Assembly: GCF_029227915.1 (NCBI RefSeq)
Contig: NC_079888.1
Location: forward strand, 18,270,001-18,334,000
Origin: Hydractinia symbiolongicarpus
Lineage: Eukaryota; Cnidaria; Hydrozoa; Anthoathecata; Hydractiniidae
DNA: 64,000 nt
Direction: 5' to 3'
Shown here: in pieces, positions 25,039 through 39,441 of the stretch
Layout: every line of letters starts with the position of its first letter
Position numbering within the stretch: the first letter of the stretch is position 1
Notes under the pieces: model-generated
The model's database searches: none
What the model saw: only the letters and a program-made list of their open reading frames with translations
Told to the model about the DNA's origin: nothing
Translations under genes and position numbers: made by a program

Positions 25039-25748
25039 ATGATTATGAACAGCATTTATCTTCTCATTCTGGCATGCTGGTTGTTGGTGCAGGTATGTGT
25101 TGATCCTTATTGCAAAACACACAATAATAATAAGTAAACAAAGCAAAATCGCAAAGATAAAACAAATATATCTTCTTAGAATATTGTGCTTATTTCTTCT
25201 AGGATATCTTTCTGCCATTATAGGGATCCCATCAAACCAAAATGTGTGAAGCAAGCAATAAAATTACTAAATACATGGCAGATATTTTCAGAACAATTGA
25301 CCAAACCGATGTCTTTTTGAAGTTGCAACAGGAAAATGGTAATTTTAAACTAGTGGGAATCTCAGACATAAAAGTTAAAGTATCAAACAGAAGTTCAACA
25401 AATGCTTCTTCCGTCGTATTTCCACTTTGTTTCGCTAAATCTGACATGAAAAAGATCAAGATTGAGTTGCACAAATATGCTATTTGTTTAAAAGATAAAT
25501 CAGATGATGCATGCGGCCGATCAATTCTTAAACGTTTTGTAGTCAATCGAAAAACAGAGAAGGTGTCGATCACTTTGCAAGCTGATAAATCAAAGTTTGG
25601 TTTTGTCATTACTTTCATGGTAAGGTTTAAAGACATGAATAGAAAAAAAATGATAAAACGTAGCCTCTTGGAAAGATGTAAAAATAACACAGCATCCTGT
25701 TTTACATTTGCAAGAAGGTATCAACGCATGGTACTGAGCAAGAAGTAA
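25039..25748 (+). CDS. Array copy 4, secreted protein
   Basis: Exons 25039-25092 and 25224-25748. Product identical to copy 2; one silent change (GAA to GAG in the TEKV codons, near 25559). The 3' flank has the ACTATGGCAATG variant. Confidence 0.85.
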
Positions 25749-27703
25749 AGAAAATATATTCGGGAGGCAGCCTTTCGACATAATATATAATTGTGTATAT
25801 TCAACTGCTATTTTCATAACTTATTATTTTATCATTTGAAATATATACAATAAATAATAATTCTAAATCAGACTGGTATTTCGTCTTGTTTTGAACCTAC
25901 CCAGCTTAAGGAGTTGTTAAAAAATGGATTTGTTGATAAAATAGAACTGTTTATTGATTGTTTTAGCTGGTCTAAAGCTGAAAAAATCTCTTGTATTTCT
26001 TCATTATTGAGTTCACTGTCCGTGAAACATTTTTCTTTTCCAGATTTTCAAGGCGAACTAAAACTTTATCTTCTGACCCATTATGCGAGCTACCGCCACC
26101 ATGCTCCTTATTAAGATCACTAACATTGCTCTTTTATCAAAAACAAAATTCAAAATATTTTTCAACGCTTAGTCTATACTTTATGGTCTCACGGAGCGGA
26201 TTTTTTGATGCAGCTTTATCTGTCAGGAGTGTTTCTGTCAGCTTTTTGATTGGTCGTAACAGAAAAAAAGTTGAAATACTTTTTACAAATAATAAAATTT
26301 TCTTTTTTAAATTTCATTGACATGTTTGGGCTCTCATAAACCATTCTCGGAATGAAGTATAATGTTTAAAACTATATCTTTGTAGAAGACTAAAAATGTT
26401 TTAATTAACAGAAAAAACGAAACAAAGAAAACATAAGGAGACTAGAACTATGGCAATGAAACAAAACGGCTAACTTTGAATTACGCCCCATTAGATTATG
26501 ACATTGCTTGTTTTATATTAGAGTGGCACATTTGACAATGTTTATTTGTCGATGTTCACGGTGAATCTTGGATTATTTAGTATGTCAACACTTTTGAAAT
26601 AGGGTGAATTTTGCTGATGTTACCATGACCTCTTTTCCCGAATATGGGACTTTTGTGAGCCCCGCAGAGGGTTATTTCATTGTTCGGGTTTCCCAAAATA
26701 TCACTAGCAAATTTTAAACACTCTACACCTGGCCTACGTGTGCACAATAAGTAGCGACTTTGCAGCATATCTACTACAGAATAATGACTATTTGACCGTT
26801 GTGACTGCGTTTGAAAAATGACGAAAACTGCCTTTGTTTTATAATTTTTTGTCTACGATCACAGACACTTCAGGCTGGTTGCTTCATGATTTTAGCTAAG
26901 TCCAGTTACAGATTGCTACTATCATTGTTTGTTTCTATTGGTATATTTATACTTCTTGTAGCCCAAGAGTTAGTGGAGCACGCATATTTGTTACTATAAT
27001 TACATCCGCAATATCTTCCTCATTTAAACAGGTAAAATGTTTCATCTTGTTTTTCCTTGTTGTATTGGTCTTTATTCTTCAACATGGTGTGATATTTAGC
27101 TATCTTGTAATTTTTCCCTTCAGCAATTAAAACCGTCCACTCTTATAAATATTTTTTCTCTTTCAAAACTGTGACTTATATTCGGCCAGAAAAATATTTA
27201 AAGCGAATTTTTAAGCTCACAGAAACTATTTCATAGAGAAAGCTTAAGAAACTTTGACTTAAAATAAAAAAACTCAACATCGATCTTAGCATGTGGATTT
27301 CGGAAACATGCATTAATTCACGCCCCTAAGTAATTTCTACGGTTTTAACCATTTACATCTCTTCCTTATTTCTATTTTTTATTTTTAAACAGCACAATGG
27401 TAATCGCAGAGGCAGCAGCCGTAGCGACACGTCTTTTTACTTTGTTATTCACATTTCGAAAGACTTTCGCACCATGCGTTGTACGTTTAAACAGATTACG
27501 TGTAGCCAAGGAACCTTTCACAACGTTTCCCCTACAGGTTATCCGACAGGTTTTGACCTTCCGTTTAAACGGATCGTGTATTTCAGCCTTAAAAAGGTAA
27601 AATGCATTTTTTGTGTCCAATATAAAAACGGAGAGAGTACAGTATTTTATTAAAAACATTTGAAAGGAGTATCAAGTTGAAATTGTATCCAGAGTTTTAA
27701 AAC

Positions 27704-28413
27704 ATGATTATGAACAGCATTTATCTTCTCATTCTGGCATGCTGGTTGTTGGTGCAGGTATGTGTTGATCCTTATTGCAAAACACACAATAATAATAAGT
27801 AAACAAAGCAAAATCGCAAAGATAAAACAAATATATCTTCTTAGAATATTGTGCTTATTTCTTCTAGGATATCTTTCTGCCATTATAGGGATCCCATCAA
27901 ACCAAAATGTGTGAAGCAAGCAATAAAATTACTAAATACATGGCAGATATTTTCAGAACAATTGACCAAACCGATGTCTTTTTGAAGTTGCAACAGGAAA
28001 ATGGTAATTTTAAACTAGTGGGAATCTCAGACATAAAAGTTAAAGTATCAAACAGAAGTTCAACAAATGCTTCTTCCGTCGTATTTCCACTTTGTTTCGC
28101 TAAATCTGACATGAAAAAGATCAAGATTGAGTTGCACAAATATGCTATTTGTTTAAAAGATAAATCAGATGATGCATGCGGCCGATCAATTCTTAAACGT
28201 TTTGTAGTCAATCGAAAAACAGAAAAGGTGTCGATCACTTTGCAAGCTGCTAAATCAAAGTTTGGTTTTGTCATTACTTTCATGGTAAGGTTTAAAGACA
28301 TGAATAGAAAAAAAATGATAAAACGTAGCCTCTTGGAAAGATGTAAAAATAACACAGCATCCTGTTTTACATTTGCAAGAAGGTATCAACGCATGGTACT
28401 GAGCAAGAAGTAA
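27704..28413 (+). CDS. Array copy 5, secreted protein
   Basis: Exons 27704-27757 and 27889-28413. One residue change: Asp to Ala in LQADKS (GAT to GCT near 28250). Otherwise as copy 2. Confidence 0.85.
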
Positions 28414-30368
28414 AGAAAATATATTCGGGAGGCAGCCTTTCGACATAATATATAATTGTGTATATTCAACTGCTATTTTCATAACTTATTATTTTATCAT
28501 TTGAAATATATACAATAAATAATAATTCTAAATCAGACTGGTATTTCGTCTTGTTTTGAACCTACCCAGCTTAAGGAGTTGTTAAAAAATGGATTTGTTG
28601 ATAAAATAGAACTGTTTATTGATTGTTTTAGCTGGTCTAAAGCTGAAAAAATCTCTTGTATTTCTTCATTATTGAGTTCACTGTCCGTGAAACATTTTTC
28701 TTTTCCAGATTTTCAAGGCGAACTAAAACTTTATCTTCTGACCCATTATGCGAGCTACCGCCACCATGCTCCTTATTAAGATCACTAACATTGCTCTTTT
28801 ATCAAAAACAAAATTCAAAATATTTTTCAACGCTTAGTCTATACTTTATGGTCTCACGGAGCGGATTTTTTGATGCAGCTTTATCTGTCAGGAGTGTTTC
28901 TGTCAGCTTTTTGATTGGTCGTAACAGAAAAAAAGTTGAAATACTTTTTACAAATAATAAAATTTTCTTTTTTAAATTTCATTGACATGTTTGGGCTCTC
29001 ATAAACCATTCTCGGAATAAAGTATAATGTTTAAAACTATATCTTTGTAGAAGACTAAAAATGTTTTAATTAACAGAAAAAACGAAACAAAGAAAACATA
29101 AGGAGACTAGAACTATGGCAATGAAACAAAACGGCTAACTTTGAATTACGCCCCATTAGATTATGACATTGCTTGTTTTATATTAGAGTGGCACATTTGA
29201 CAATGTTTATTTGTCGATGTTCACGGTGAATCTTGGATTATTTAGTATGTCAACACTTTTGAAATAGGGTGAATTTTGCTGATGTTACCATGACCTCTTT
29301 TCCCGAATATGGGACTTTTGTGAGCCCCGCAGAGGGTTATTTCATTGTTCGGGTTTCCCAAAATATCACTAGCAAATTTTAAACACTCTACACCTGGCCT
29401 ACGTGTGCACAATAAGTAGCGACTTTGCAGCATATCTACTACAGAATAATGACTATTTGACCGTTGTGACTGCGTTTGAAAAATGACGAAAACTGCCTTT
29501 GTTTTATTATTTTTTGTCTACGATCACAGACACTTCAGGCTGGTTGCTTCATGATTTTAGCTAAGTCCAGTTACAGATTGCTACTATCATTGTTTGTTTC
29601 TATTGGTATATTTATACTTCTTGTAGCCCAAGAGTTAGTGGAGAACGCATATTTGTTACTATAATTACATCCGCAATATCTTCCTCATTTAAACAGGTAA
29701 AATGTTTCATCTTTTTTTTCCTTGTTGTATTGGTCTTTATTCTTCAACATGGTGTGATATTTAGCTATCTTGTAATTTTTCCCTTCAGCAATTAAAACCG
29801 TCCACTCTTATAAATATTTTTTCTCTTTCAAAACTGTGACTTATATTCGGCCAAAAAAATATTTAAAGCGAATTTTTAAGCTCACAGAAACTATTTCATA
29901 GAGAAAGCTTAAGAAACTTTGACTTAAAATAAAAAAACTCAACATCGATCTTAGCATGTGGATTTCGGAAACATGCATTAATTCACGCCCCTAAGTAATT
30001 TCTACGGTTTTAACCATTTACATCTCTTCCTTATTTCTATTTTTTATTTTTAAACAGCACAATGATAATCGCAGAGGCAGCAGCCGTAGCGACACGTCTT
30101 TTTACTTTGTTATTCACATTTCGAAAGACTTTCGCACCATGCGTTGTACGTTTAAACAGATTACGTGTAGCCAAGGAACCTTTCACAACGTTTCCCCTAC
30201 AGGTTATCCGACAGGTTTTGACCTTCCGTTTAAACGGATCGTGTATTTCAGCCTTAAAAAGGAAAAATGCATTTTTTGTGTCCAATATAAAAACGGAGAG
30301 AGTGCAGTATTTTATTAAAAACATTTGAAAGGAGTATCAAGTTGAAATTGTATCCAGAGTTTTAAAAC

Positions 30369-31078
30369 ATGATTATGAACAGCATTTATCTTCTCATTCT
30401 GGCATGCTGGTTGTTGGTGCAGGTATGTGTTGATCCTTATTGCAAAACACACAATAATAATAAGTAAACAAAGCAAAATCGCAAAGATAAAACAAATATA
30501 TCTTCTTAGAATATTGTGCTTATTTCTTCTAGGATATCTTTCTGCCATTATAGGGATCCCATCAAACCAAAATGTGTGAAGCAAGCAATAAAATTACTAA
30601 ATACATGGCAGATATTTTCAGAACAATTGACCAAACCGATGTCTTTTTGAAGTTGCAACAGGAAAATGGTAATTTTAAACTAGTGGGAATCTCAGACATA
30701 AAAGTTAAAGTATCAAACAGAAGTTCAACAAATGCTTCTTCCGTCGTATTTCCACTTTGTTTCGCTAAATCTGACATGAAAAAGATCAAGATTGAGTTGC
30801 ACAAATATGCTATTTGTTTAAAAGATAAATCAGATGATGCATGCGGCCGATCAATTCTTAAACGTTTTGTAGTCAATCGAAAAACAGAAAAGGTGTCGAT
30901 CACTTTGCAAGCTGATAAATCAAAGTTTGGTTTTGTCATTACTTTCATGGTAAGGTTTAAAGACATGAATAGAAAAAAAATGATAAAACGTAGCCTCTTG
31001 GAAAGATGTAAAAATAACACAGCATCCTGTTTTACATTTGCAAGAAGGTATCAACGCATGGTACTGAGCAAGATGTAA
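30369..31078 (+). CDS. Array copy 6, secreted protein
   Basis: Exons 30369-30422 and 30554-31078. The final residue is Met rather than Lys (AAG to ATG before the stop), shared only with copy 7. The upstream unit shares GGAAAAATG and AGTGCAG variants with unit 7, so units 6 and 7 are sister duplicates. Confidence 0.85.
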
Positions 31079-33033
31079 AGAAAATATATTCGGGAGGCAG
31101 CCTTTCGACATAATATATAATTGTGTATATTCAACTGCTATTTTCATAACTTATTATTTTATCATTTGAAATATATACAATAAATAATAATTCTAAATCA
31201 GACTGGTATTTCGTCTTGTTTTGAACCTACCCAGCTTAAGGAGTTGTTAAAAAATGGATTTGTTGATAAAATAGAACTGTTTATTGATTGTTTTAGCTGG
31301 TCTAAAGCTGAAAAAATCTCTTGTATTTCTTCATTATTGAGTTCACTGTCCGTGAAACATTTTTCTTTTCCAGATTTTCAAGGCGAACTAAAACTTTATC
31401 TTCTGACCCATTATGCGAGCTACCGCCACCATGCTCCTTATTAAGATCACTAACATTGCTCTTTTATCAAAAACAAAATTCAAAATATTTTTCAACGCTT
31501 AGTCTATACTTTATGGTCTCACGGAGCGGATTTTTTGATGCAGCTTTATCTGTCAGGAGTGTTTCTGTCAGCTTTTTGATTGGTCGTAACAGAAAAAAAG
31601 TTGAAATACTTTTTACAAATAATAAAATTTTCTTTTTTAAATTTCATTGACATGTTTGGGCTCTCATAAACCATTCTCGGAATGAAGTATAATGTTTAAA
31701 ACTATATCTTTGTAGAAGACTAAAAATGTTTTAATTAACAGAAAAAACGAAACAAAGAAAACATAAGGAGACTAGAACTATGGCAATGAAACAAAACGGC
31801 TAACTTTGAATTACGCCCCATTAGATTATGACATTGCTTGTTTTATATTAGAGTGGCACATTTGACAATGTTTATTTGTCGATGTTCACGGTGAATCTTG
31901 GATTATTTAGTATGTCAACACTTTTGAAATAGGGTGAATTTTGCTGATGTTACCATGACCTCTTTTCCCGAATATGGGACTTTTGTGAGCCCCGCAGAGG
32001 GTTATTTCATTGTTCGGGTTTCCCAAAATATCACTAGCAAATTTTAAACACTCTACACCTGGCCTACGTGTGCACAATAAGTAGCGACTTTGCAGCATAT
32101 CTACTACAGAATAATGACTATTTGACCGTTGTGACTGCGTTTGAAAAATGACGAAAACTGCCTTTGTTTTATTATTTTTTGTCTACGATCACAGACACTT
32201 CAGGCTGGTTGCTTCATGATTTTAGCTAAGTCCAGTTACAGATTGCTACTATCATTGTTTGTTTCTATTGGTATATTTATACTTCTTGTAGCCCAAGAGT
32301 TAGTGGAGAACGCATATTTGTTACTATAATTACATCCGCAATATCTTCCTCATTTAAACAGGTAAAATGTTTCATCTTTTTTTTCCTTGTTGTATTGGTC
32401 TTTATTCTTCAACATGGTGTGATATTTAGCTATCTTGTAATTTTTCCCTTCAGCAATTAAAACCGTCCACTCTTATAAATATTTTTTCTCTTTCAAAACT
32501 GTGACTTATATTCGGCCAAAAAAATATTTAAAGCGAATTTTTAAGCTCACAGAAACTATTTCATAGAGAAAGCTTAAGAAACTTTGACTTAAAATAAAAA
32601 AACTCAACATCGATCTTAGCATGTGGATTTCGGAAACATGCATTAATTCACGCCCCTAAGTAATTTCTACGGTTTTAACCATTTACATCTCTTCCTTATT
32701 TCTATTTTTTATTTTTAAACAGCACAATGATAATCGCAGAGGCAGCAGCCGTAGCGACACGTCTTTTTACTTTGTTATTCACATTTCGAAAGACTTTCGC
32801 ACCATGCGTTGTACGTTTAAACAGATTACGTGTAGCCAAGGAACCTTTCACAACGTTTCCCCTACAGGTTATCCGACAGGTTTTGACCTTCCGTTTAAAC
32901 GGATCGTGTATTTCAGCCTTAAAAAGGAAAAATGCATTTTTTGTGTCCAATATAAAAACGGAGAGAGTGCAGTATTTTATTAAAAACATTTGAAAGGAGT
33001 ATCAAGTTGAAATTGTATCCAGAGTTTTAAAAC

Positions 33034-33743
33034 ATGATTATGAACAGCATTTATCTTCTCATTCTGGCATGCTGGTTGTTGGTGCAGGTATGTGTTGATC
33101 CTTATTGCAAAACACACAATAATAATAAGTAAACAAAGCAAAATCGCAAAGATAAAACAAATATATCTTCTTAGAATATTGTGCTTATTTCTTCTAGGAT
33201 ATCTTTCTGCCATTATAGGGATCCCATCAAACCAAAATGTGTGAAGCAAGCAATAAAATTACTAAATACATGGCAGATATTTTCAGAACAATTGACCAAA
33301 CCGATGTCTTTTTGAAGTTGCAACAGGAAAATGGTAATTTTAAACTAGTGGGAATCTCAGACATAAAAGTTAAAGTATCAAACAGAAGTTCAACAAATGC
33401 TTCTTCCGTCGTATTTCCACTTTGTTTCGCTAAATCTGACATGAAAAAGATCAAGATTGAGTTGCACAAATATGCTATTTGTTTAAAAGATAAATCAGAT
33501 GATGCATGCGGCCGATCAATTCTTAAACGTTTTGTAGTCAATCGAAAAACAGAAAAGGTGTCGATCACTTTGCAAGCTGATAAATCAAAGTTTGGTTTTG
33601 TCATTACTTTCATGGTAAGGTTTAAAGACATGAATAGAAAAAAAATGATAAAACGTAGCCTCTTGGAAAGATGTAAAAATAACACAGCATCCTGTTTTAC
33701 ATTTGCAAGAAGGTATCAACGCATGGTACTGAGCAAGATGTAA
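33034..33743 (+). CDS. Array copy 7, secreted protein
   Basis: Exons 33034-33087 and 33219-33743. Same product as copy 6, including the terminal Met. Confidence 0.85.
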
Positions 33744-35698
33744 AGAAAATATATTCGGGAGGCAGCCTTTCGACATAATATATAATTGTGTATATTCAAC
33801 TGCTATTTTCATAACTTATTATTTTATCATTTGAAATATATACAATAAATAATAATTCTAAATCAGACTGGTATTTCGTCTTGTTTTGAACCTACCCAGC
33901 TTAAGGAGTTGTTAAAAAATGGATTTGTTGATAAAATAGAACTGTTTATTGATTGTTTTAGCTGGTCTAAAGCTGAAAAAATCTCTTGTATTTCTTCATT
34001 ATTGAGTTCACTGTCCGTGAAACATTTTTCTTTTCCAGATTTTCAAGGCGAACTAAAACTTTATCTTCTGACCCATTATGCGAGCTACCGCCACCATGCT
34101 CCTTATTAAGATCACTAACATTGCTCTTTTATCAAAAACAAAATTCAAAATATTTTTCAACGCTTAGTCTATACTTTATGGTCTCACGGAGCGGATTTTT
34201 TGATGCAGCTTTATCTGTCAGGAGTGTTTCTGTCAGCTTTTTGATTGGTCGTAACAGAAAAAAAGTTGAAATACTTTTTACAAATAATAAAATTTTCTTT
34301 TTTAAATTTCATTGACATGTTTGGGCTCTCATAAACCATTCTCGGAATGAAGTATAATGTTTAAAACTATATCTTTGTAGAAGACTAAAAATCTTTTAAT
34401 TAACAGAAAAAACGAAACAAAGAAGACATAAGGAGACTAGAATTCTGACAATGAAACAAAACGGCTAACTTTGAATTACGCCCCATTAGATTATGACATT
34501 GCTTGTTTTATATTAGAGTGGCACATTTGACAATGTTTATTTGTCGATGTTCACGGTGAATCTTGGATTATTTAGTATCTCAACACTTTTGAAATAGGGT
34601 GAATTTTGCTGATGTTACCATGACCTCTTTTCCCGAATATGGGACTTTTGTGAGCCCAGCAGAGGGTTATTTCATTGTTCCGGTTTCCCAAAATATCACT
34701 AGCAAATTTTAAACACTCTACACCTGGCCTACGTGTGCACAATAAGTAGCGACTTTGCAGCATATCTAATAGAGAATAATGACTATTTGACCGTTGTGAC
34801 TGCGTTTGAAAAATGACGAAAACTGCCTTTGTTTTATTATTTTTTGTCTACGATCACAGACACTTCAGGCTGGTTGCTTCATGATTTTAGCTAAGTCCAG
34901 TTACAGATTGCTACTATCATTGTTTGTTTCTATTGGTATATTTATACTTTTTGTAGCCCAAGAGTTAGTGGAGCACGCATATTTGTTACTATAATTACAT
35001 CCGCAATATCTTCCTCATTTAAACAGGTAAAATGTTTCATCTTTTTTTTCCTTGTTGTATTGGTCTTTATTCTTCAACATGGTGTGATATTTAGCTATCT
35101 TGTAATTTTTCCCTTCAGCAATTAAAACCGTCCACTCTTATAAATATTTTTTCTCTTTCAAAACTGTGACTTATATTCGGCCAAAAAAATATTTAAAGCG
35201 AATTTTTAAGCTCACTGAAACTATTTCATAGAGAAAGCTTAAGAAACTTTGACTTAAAATAAAAAAACTCAACATCGATCTTAGCATGTGGATTTCGGAA
35301 ACATGCATTAATTCACGCCCCTAAGTAATTTCTACGGTTTTAACCATTTACATCTCTTCCTTATTTCTATTTTTTATTTTTAAACAGCACAATGGTAATC
35401 GCAGAGGCAGCAGCCGTAGCGACACGTCTTTTTACTTTGTTATTCACATTTCGAAAGACTTTCGCACCATGCGTTGTACGTTTAAACAGATTACGTGTAG
35501 CCAAGGAACCTTTCACAACGTTTCCCCTACAGGTTATCCGACAGGTTTTGACCTTCCGTTTAAACGGATCGTGTATTTCAGCCTTAAAAAGGAAAAATGC
35601 ATTTTTTGTGTCCAATATAAAAACGGAGAGAGTACAGTATTTTATTAAAAACATTTGAAAGGAGTATCAAGTTGAAATTGTATCCAGAGTTTTAAAAC

Positions 35699-36408
35699 AT
35701 GATTATGAACAGCATTTATCTTCTCATTCTGGCATGCTGGTTGTTGGTGCAGGTATGTGTTGATCCTTATTGCAAAACACACAATAATAATAAGTAAACA
35801 AAGCAAAATCGCAAAGATAAAACAAATATATCTTCTTAGAATATTGTGCTTATTTCTTCTATGATATCTTTCTGCCATTATAGGGAACCCATCAAACCAA
35901 AATGTGTGAAGCAAGCAATAAAATTACTAAATACATGGCAGATATTTTCAGAACAATTGACCAAACCGATGTCTTTTTGAAGTTGCAACAGGAAAATGGT
36001 AATTTTAAACTAGTGGGAATCTCAGACATAAAAGTTAAAGTATCAAACAGAAGTTCAACAAATGCTTCTTCCGTCGTATTTCCACTTTGTTTCGCTAAAT
36101 CTGACATGAAAAAGATCAAGATTGAGTTGCACAAATATGCTATTTGTTTAAAAGATAAATCAGATGATGCATGCGGCCGATCAATTCTTAAACGTTTTGT
36201 AGTCAATCGAAAAACAGAAAAGGTGTCGATCACTTTGCAAGCTGATAAATCAAAGTTTGGTTTTGTCATTACTTTTATGGTAAGGTTTAAAGACATGAAT
36301 AGAAAAAAAATGATAAAACGTAGCCTCTTGGAAAGATGTAAAAATAACACAGCATCCTGTTTTACATTTGCAAGAAGGTATCAACGCATGGTACTGAGCA
36401 AGAAGTAA
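35699..36408 (+). CDS. Array copy 8, secreted protein
   Basis: Exons 35699-35752 and 35884-36408. The second codon of exon 2 is ACC (Thr) instead of TCC (Ser). The upstream decoy acceptor TTCTAG is changed to TTCTAT near 35861 while the true TTATAG is kept, which agrees with the splice model. One silent or non-coding change lies near the FVITFM codons (TTC to TTT). Confidence 0.85.
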
Positions 36409-38363
36409 AGAAAATATATTCGGGAGGCAGCCTTTCGACATAATATATAATTGTGTATATTCAACTGCTATTTTCATAACTTATTATTTTATCATTTGAA
36501 ATATATACAATAAATAATAATTCTAAATCAGACTGGTATTTCGTCTTGTTTTGAACCTACCCAGCTTAAGGAGTTGTTAAAAAATGAATTTGTTGATAAA
36601 ATAGAACTGTTTATTGATTGTTTTAGCTAGTCTAAAGCTGAAAAAATCTCTTGTATTTCTTCATTATTGAGTTCACTGTCCGTGAAACATTTTTCTTTTC
36701 CAGATTTTCAAGGCGAACTAAAACTTTATCTTCTGACCCATTATGCGAGCTACCGCCACCATGCTCCTTATTAAGATCACTAACATTGCTCTTTTATCAA
36801 AAACAAAATTCAAAATATTTTTCAACGCTTAGTCTATACTTTATGGTCTCACGGAGCGGATTTTTTGATGCAGCTTTATCTGTCAGGAGTGTTTCTGTCA
36901 GCTTTTTGATTGGTCGTAACAGAAAAAAAGTTGAAATACTTTTTACAAATAATAAAATTTTCTTTTTTAAATTTCATTGACATGTTTGGGCTCTCATAAA
37001 CCATTCTCGGAATGAAGTATAATGTTTAAAACTATATCTTTGTAGAAGACTAAAAATGATTTAATTAACAGAAAAAACGAAACAAAGAAAACATAAGGAG
37101 ACTAGAATTCTGACAATGAAACAAAACGGCTAACTTTGAATTACGCCCCATTAGATTATGACATTGCTTGTTTTATATTAGAGTGGCACATTTGACAATG
37201 TTTATTTGTCGATGTTCACGGTGAATCTTGGATTATTTAGTATGTCAACACTTTTGAAATAGGGTGAATTTTGCTGATGTTACCATGACCTCTTTTCCCG
37301 AATATGGGACTTTTGTGAGCCCCGCAGAGGGTTATTTCATTGTTCGGGTTTCCCAAAATATCACTAGCAAATTTTACACACTCTACACCTGGCCTACGTG
37401 TGCACAATAAGTAGCGACTTTGCAGCATATCTACTACAGAATAATGACTATTTGACCGTTGTGACTGCGTTTGAAAAATGACGAAAACTGCCTTTGTTTT
37501 ATTATTTTTTTTCTACGATCACAGACACTTCAGGCTGGTTGCTTCATGATTTTAGCTAAGTCCAGTTACAGATTGCTACTATCATTGTTTGTTTCTATTG
37601 GTATATTTATACTTCTTGTAGCCCAAGAGTTAGTGGAGCACGCATATTTGTTACTATAATTACATCCGCAATATCTTCCTCATTTAAACAGGTAAAATGT
37701 TTCATCTTTTTTTTCCTTGTTGTATTGGTCTTTATTCTTCAACATGGTGTGATATTTAGCTATCTTGTAATTTTTCCCTTCAGCAATTAAAACCGTCCAC
37801 TCTTATAAATATTTTTTCTCTTTCAAAACTGTGACTTACATTCGGCCAAAAAAATATTTAAAGCGAATTTTTAAGCTCACAGAAACTATTTCATAGAGAA
37901 AGCTTAAGAAACTTTGACTTAAAATAAAAAAACTCAACATCGATCTTAGCATGTGGATTTCGGAAACATGCATTAATTCACGCCCCTAAGTAATTTCTAC
38001 GGTTTTAACCATTTACATCTCTTCCTTATTTCTATTTTTTATTTTTAAACAGCACAATGATAATCGCAGAGGCAGCAGCCGTAGCGACACGTCTTTTTAC
38101 TTTGTTATTCACATTTCGAAAGACTTTCGCACCATGCGTTATACGTTTAAACAGATTACGTGTAGCCAAGGAACCTTTCACAACGTTTCCCCTACAGGTT
38201 ATCCGACAGGTTTTGACCTTCCGTTTAAACGGATCGTGTATTTCAGCCTTAAAAAGGAAAAATGCATTTTTTGTGTCCAATATAAAAACGGAGAGAGTAC
38301 AGTATTTTATTAAAAACATTTGAAAGGAGTATCAAGTTGAAATTGTATCCAGAGTTTTAAAAC

Positions 38364-39073
38364 ATGATTATGAACAGCATTTATCTTCTCATTCTGGCAT
38401 GCTGGTTGTTGGTGCAGGTATGTGTTGATCCTTATTGCAAAACACACATTAATAATAAGTAAACAAAGCAAAATCGCAAAGATAAAACAAATATATCTTC
38501 TTAGAATATTGTGCTTATTTCTTCTAGGATATCTTTCTGCTATTATAGGGATCCCATCAAACCAAAATGTGTGAAGCAAGCAATAAAATTACTAAATACA
38601 TGGCAGATATTTTCAGAACAATTGACCAAACCGATGTCTTTTTGAAGTTGCAACAGGAAAATGGTAATTTTAAACTAGTGGGAATCTCAGACATAAAAGT
38701 TAAAGTATCAAACAGAAGTTCAACAAATGCTTCTTCCGTCGTATTTCCACTTTGTTTCGCTAAATCTGACATGAAAAAGATCAAGATTGAGTTGCACAAA
38801 TATGCTATTTGTTTAAAAGATAAATCAGATGATGCATGCGGCCGATCAATTCTTAAACGTTTTGTAGTCAATCGAAAAACAGAAAAGGTGTCGATCACTT
38901 TGCAAGCTGATAAATCAAATTTTGGTTTTGTCATTACTTTCATGGTAAGGTTTAAAGACATGAATAGAAAAAAAATGATAAAACGTAGCCTCTTGGAAAG
39001 ATGTAAAAATAACACAGCATCCTGTTTTACATTTGCAAGAAGGTATCAACGCATGGTACTGAGCAAGAAGTAA
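38364..39073 (+). CDS. Array copy 9, secreted protein, right edge
   Basis: Exons 38364-38417 and 38549-39073. One residue change: Lys to Asn in DKSKFG. This last unit carries several private variants, in the intron, in the 5' segment (GTT to ATT) and a 6-bp loss near 39187, as expected for an array edge that is homogenised less often. Unit sequence ends 206 bp after the stop codon. Confidence 0.85.
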
Positions 39074-39279
39074 AGAAAATATATTCGGGAGGCAACCTTT
39101 CGACATAATATATAATTGTGTATATTCAACTGCTATTTTCATAACTTATTATTTTATCATTTGAAATATATACAATAAATAATAATTCAGACTGGTATTT
39201 CGTCTTGTTTTGAACCTACCCAGCTTAAAGAGTTGTTAAAAAATGGATTTGTTGATAAAATAGAACTGTTTATTGATTC

Positions 39280-39441
39280 TCTGGTCTTCCATCATTAGCA
39301 CCTCTACGTAATTTTAACGGGTGTTTCTAATTACCGTTTTTAAACGTACGGACTAATTTGGTTCCATTTTTGCATCTACCCCTAGCCCGCAAGGCAATTT
39401 TTTTTATCAATGTTATTCGAAAGCTGTATACGTGTTAGGAT
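39280..39441. other. Junction sequence between array and duplicated block
   Basis: Short unique AT-rich segment with no coding sequence and no match to other parts of the window that I can see. Confidence 0.4.

Larger units (their letters stand above)
16716..39279 (+). repeat. Tandem array of 2665-bp units carrying nine genes
   Basis: The gene start repeats at 17248, 19912, 22577, 25242, 27907, 30572, 33237, 35902 and 38567: spacing 2664 once and 2665 seven times. About 8.5 units are present. By eye, units differ by well under 2 percent. Each unit holds a 5' segment with a 14-bp palindrome, a TATA box, two exons, an AATAAA signal and about 1.6 kb of non-coding flank. The right edge at 39279 falls inside the unit, in TTTATTGATT, after which unrelated sequence begins. 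Confidence 0.97.
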
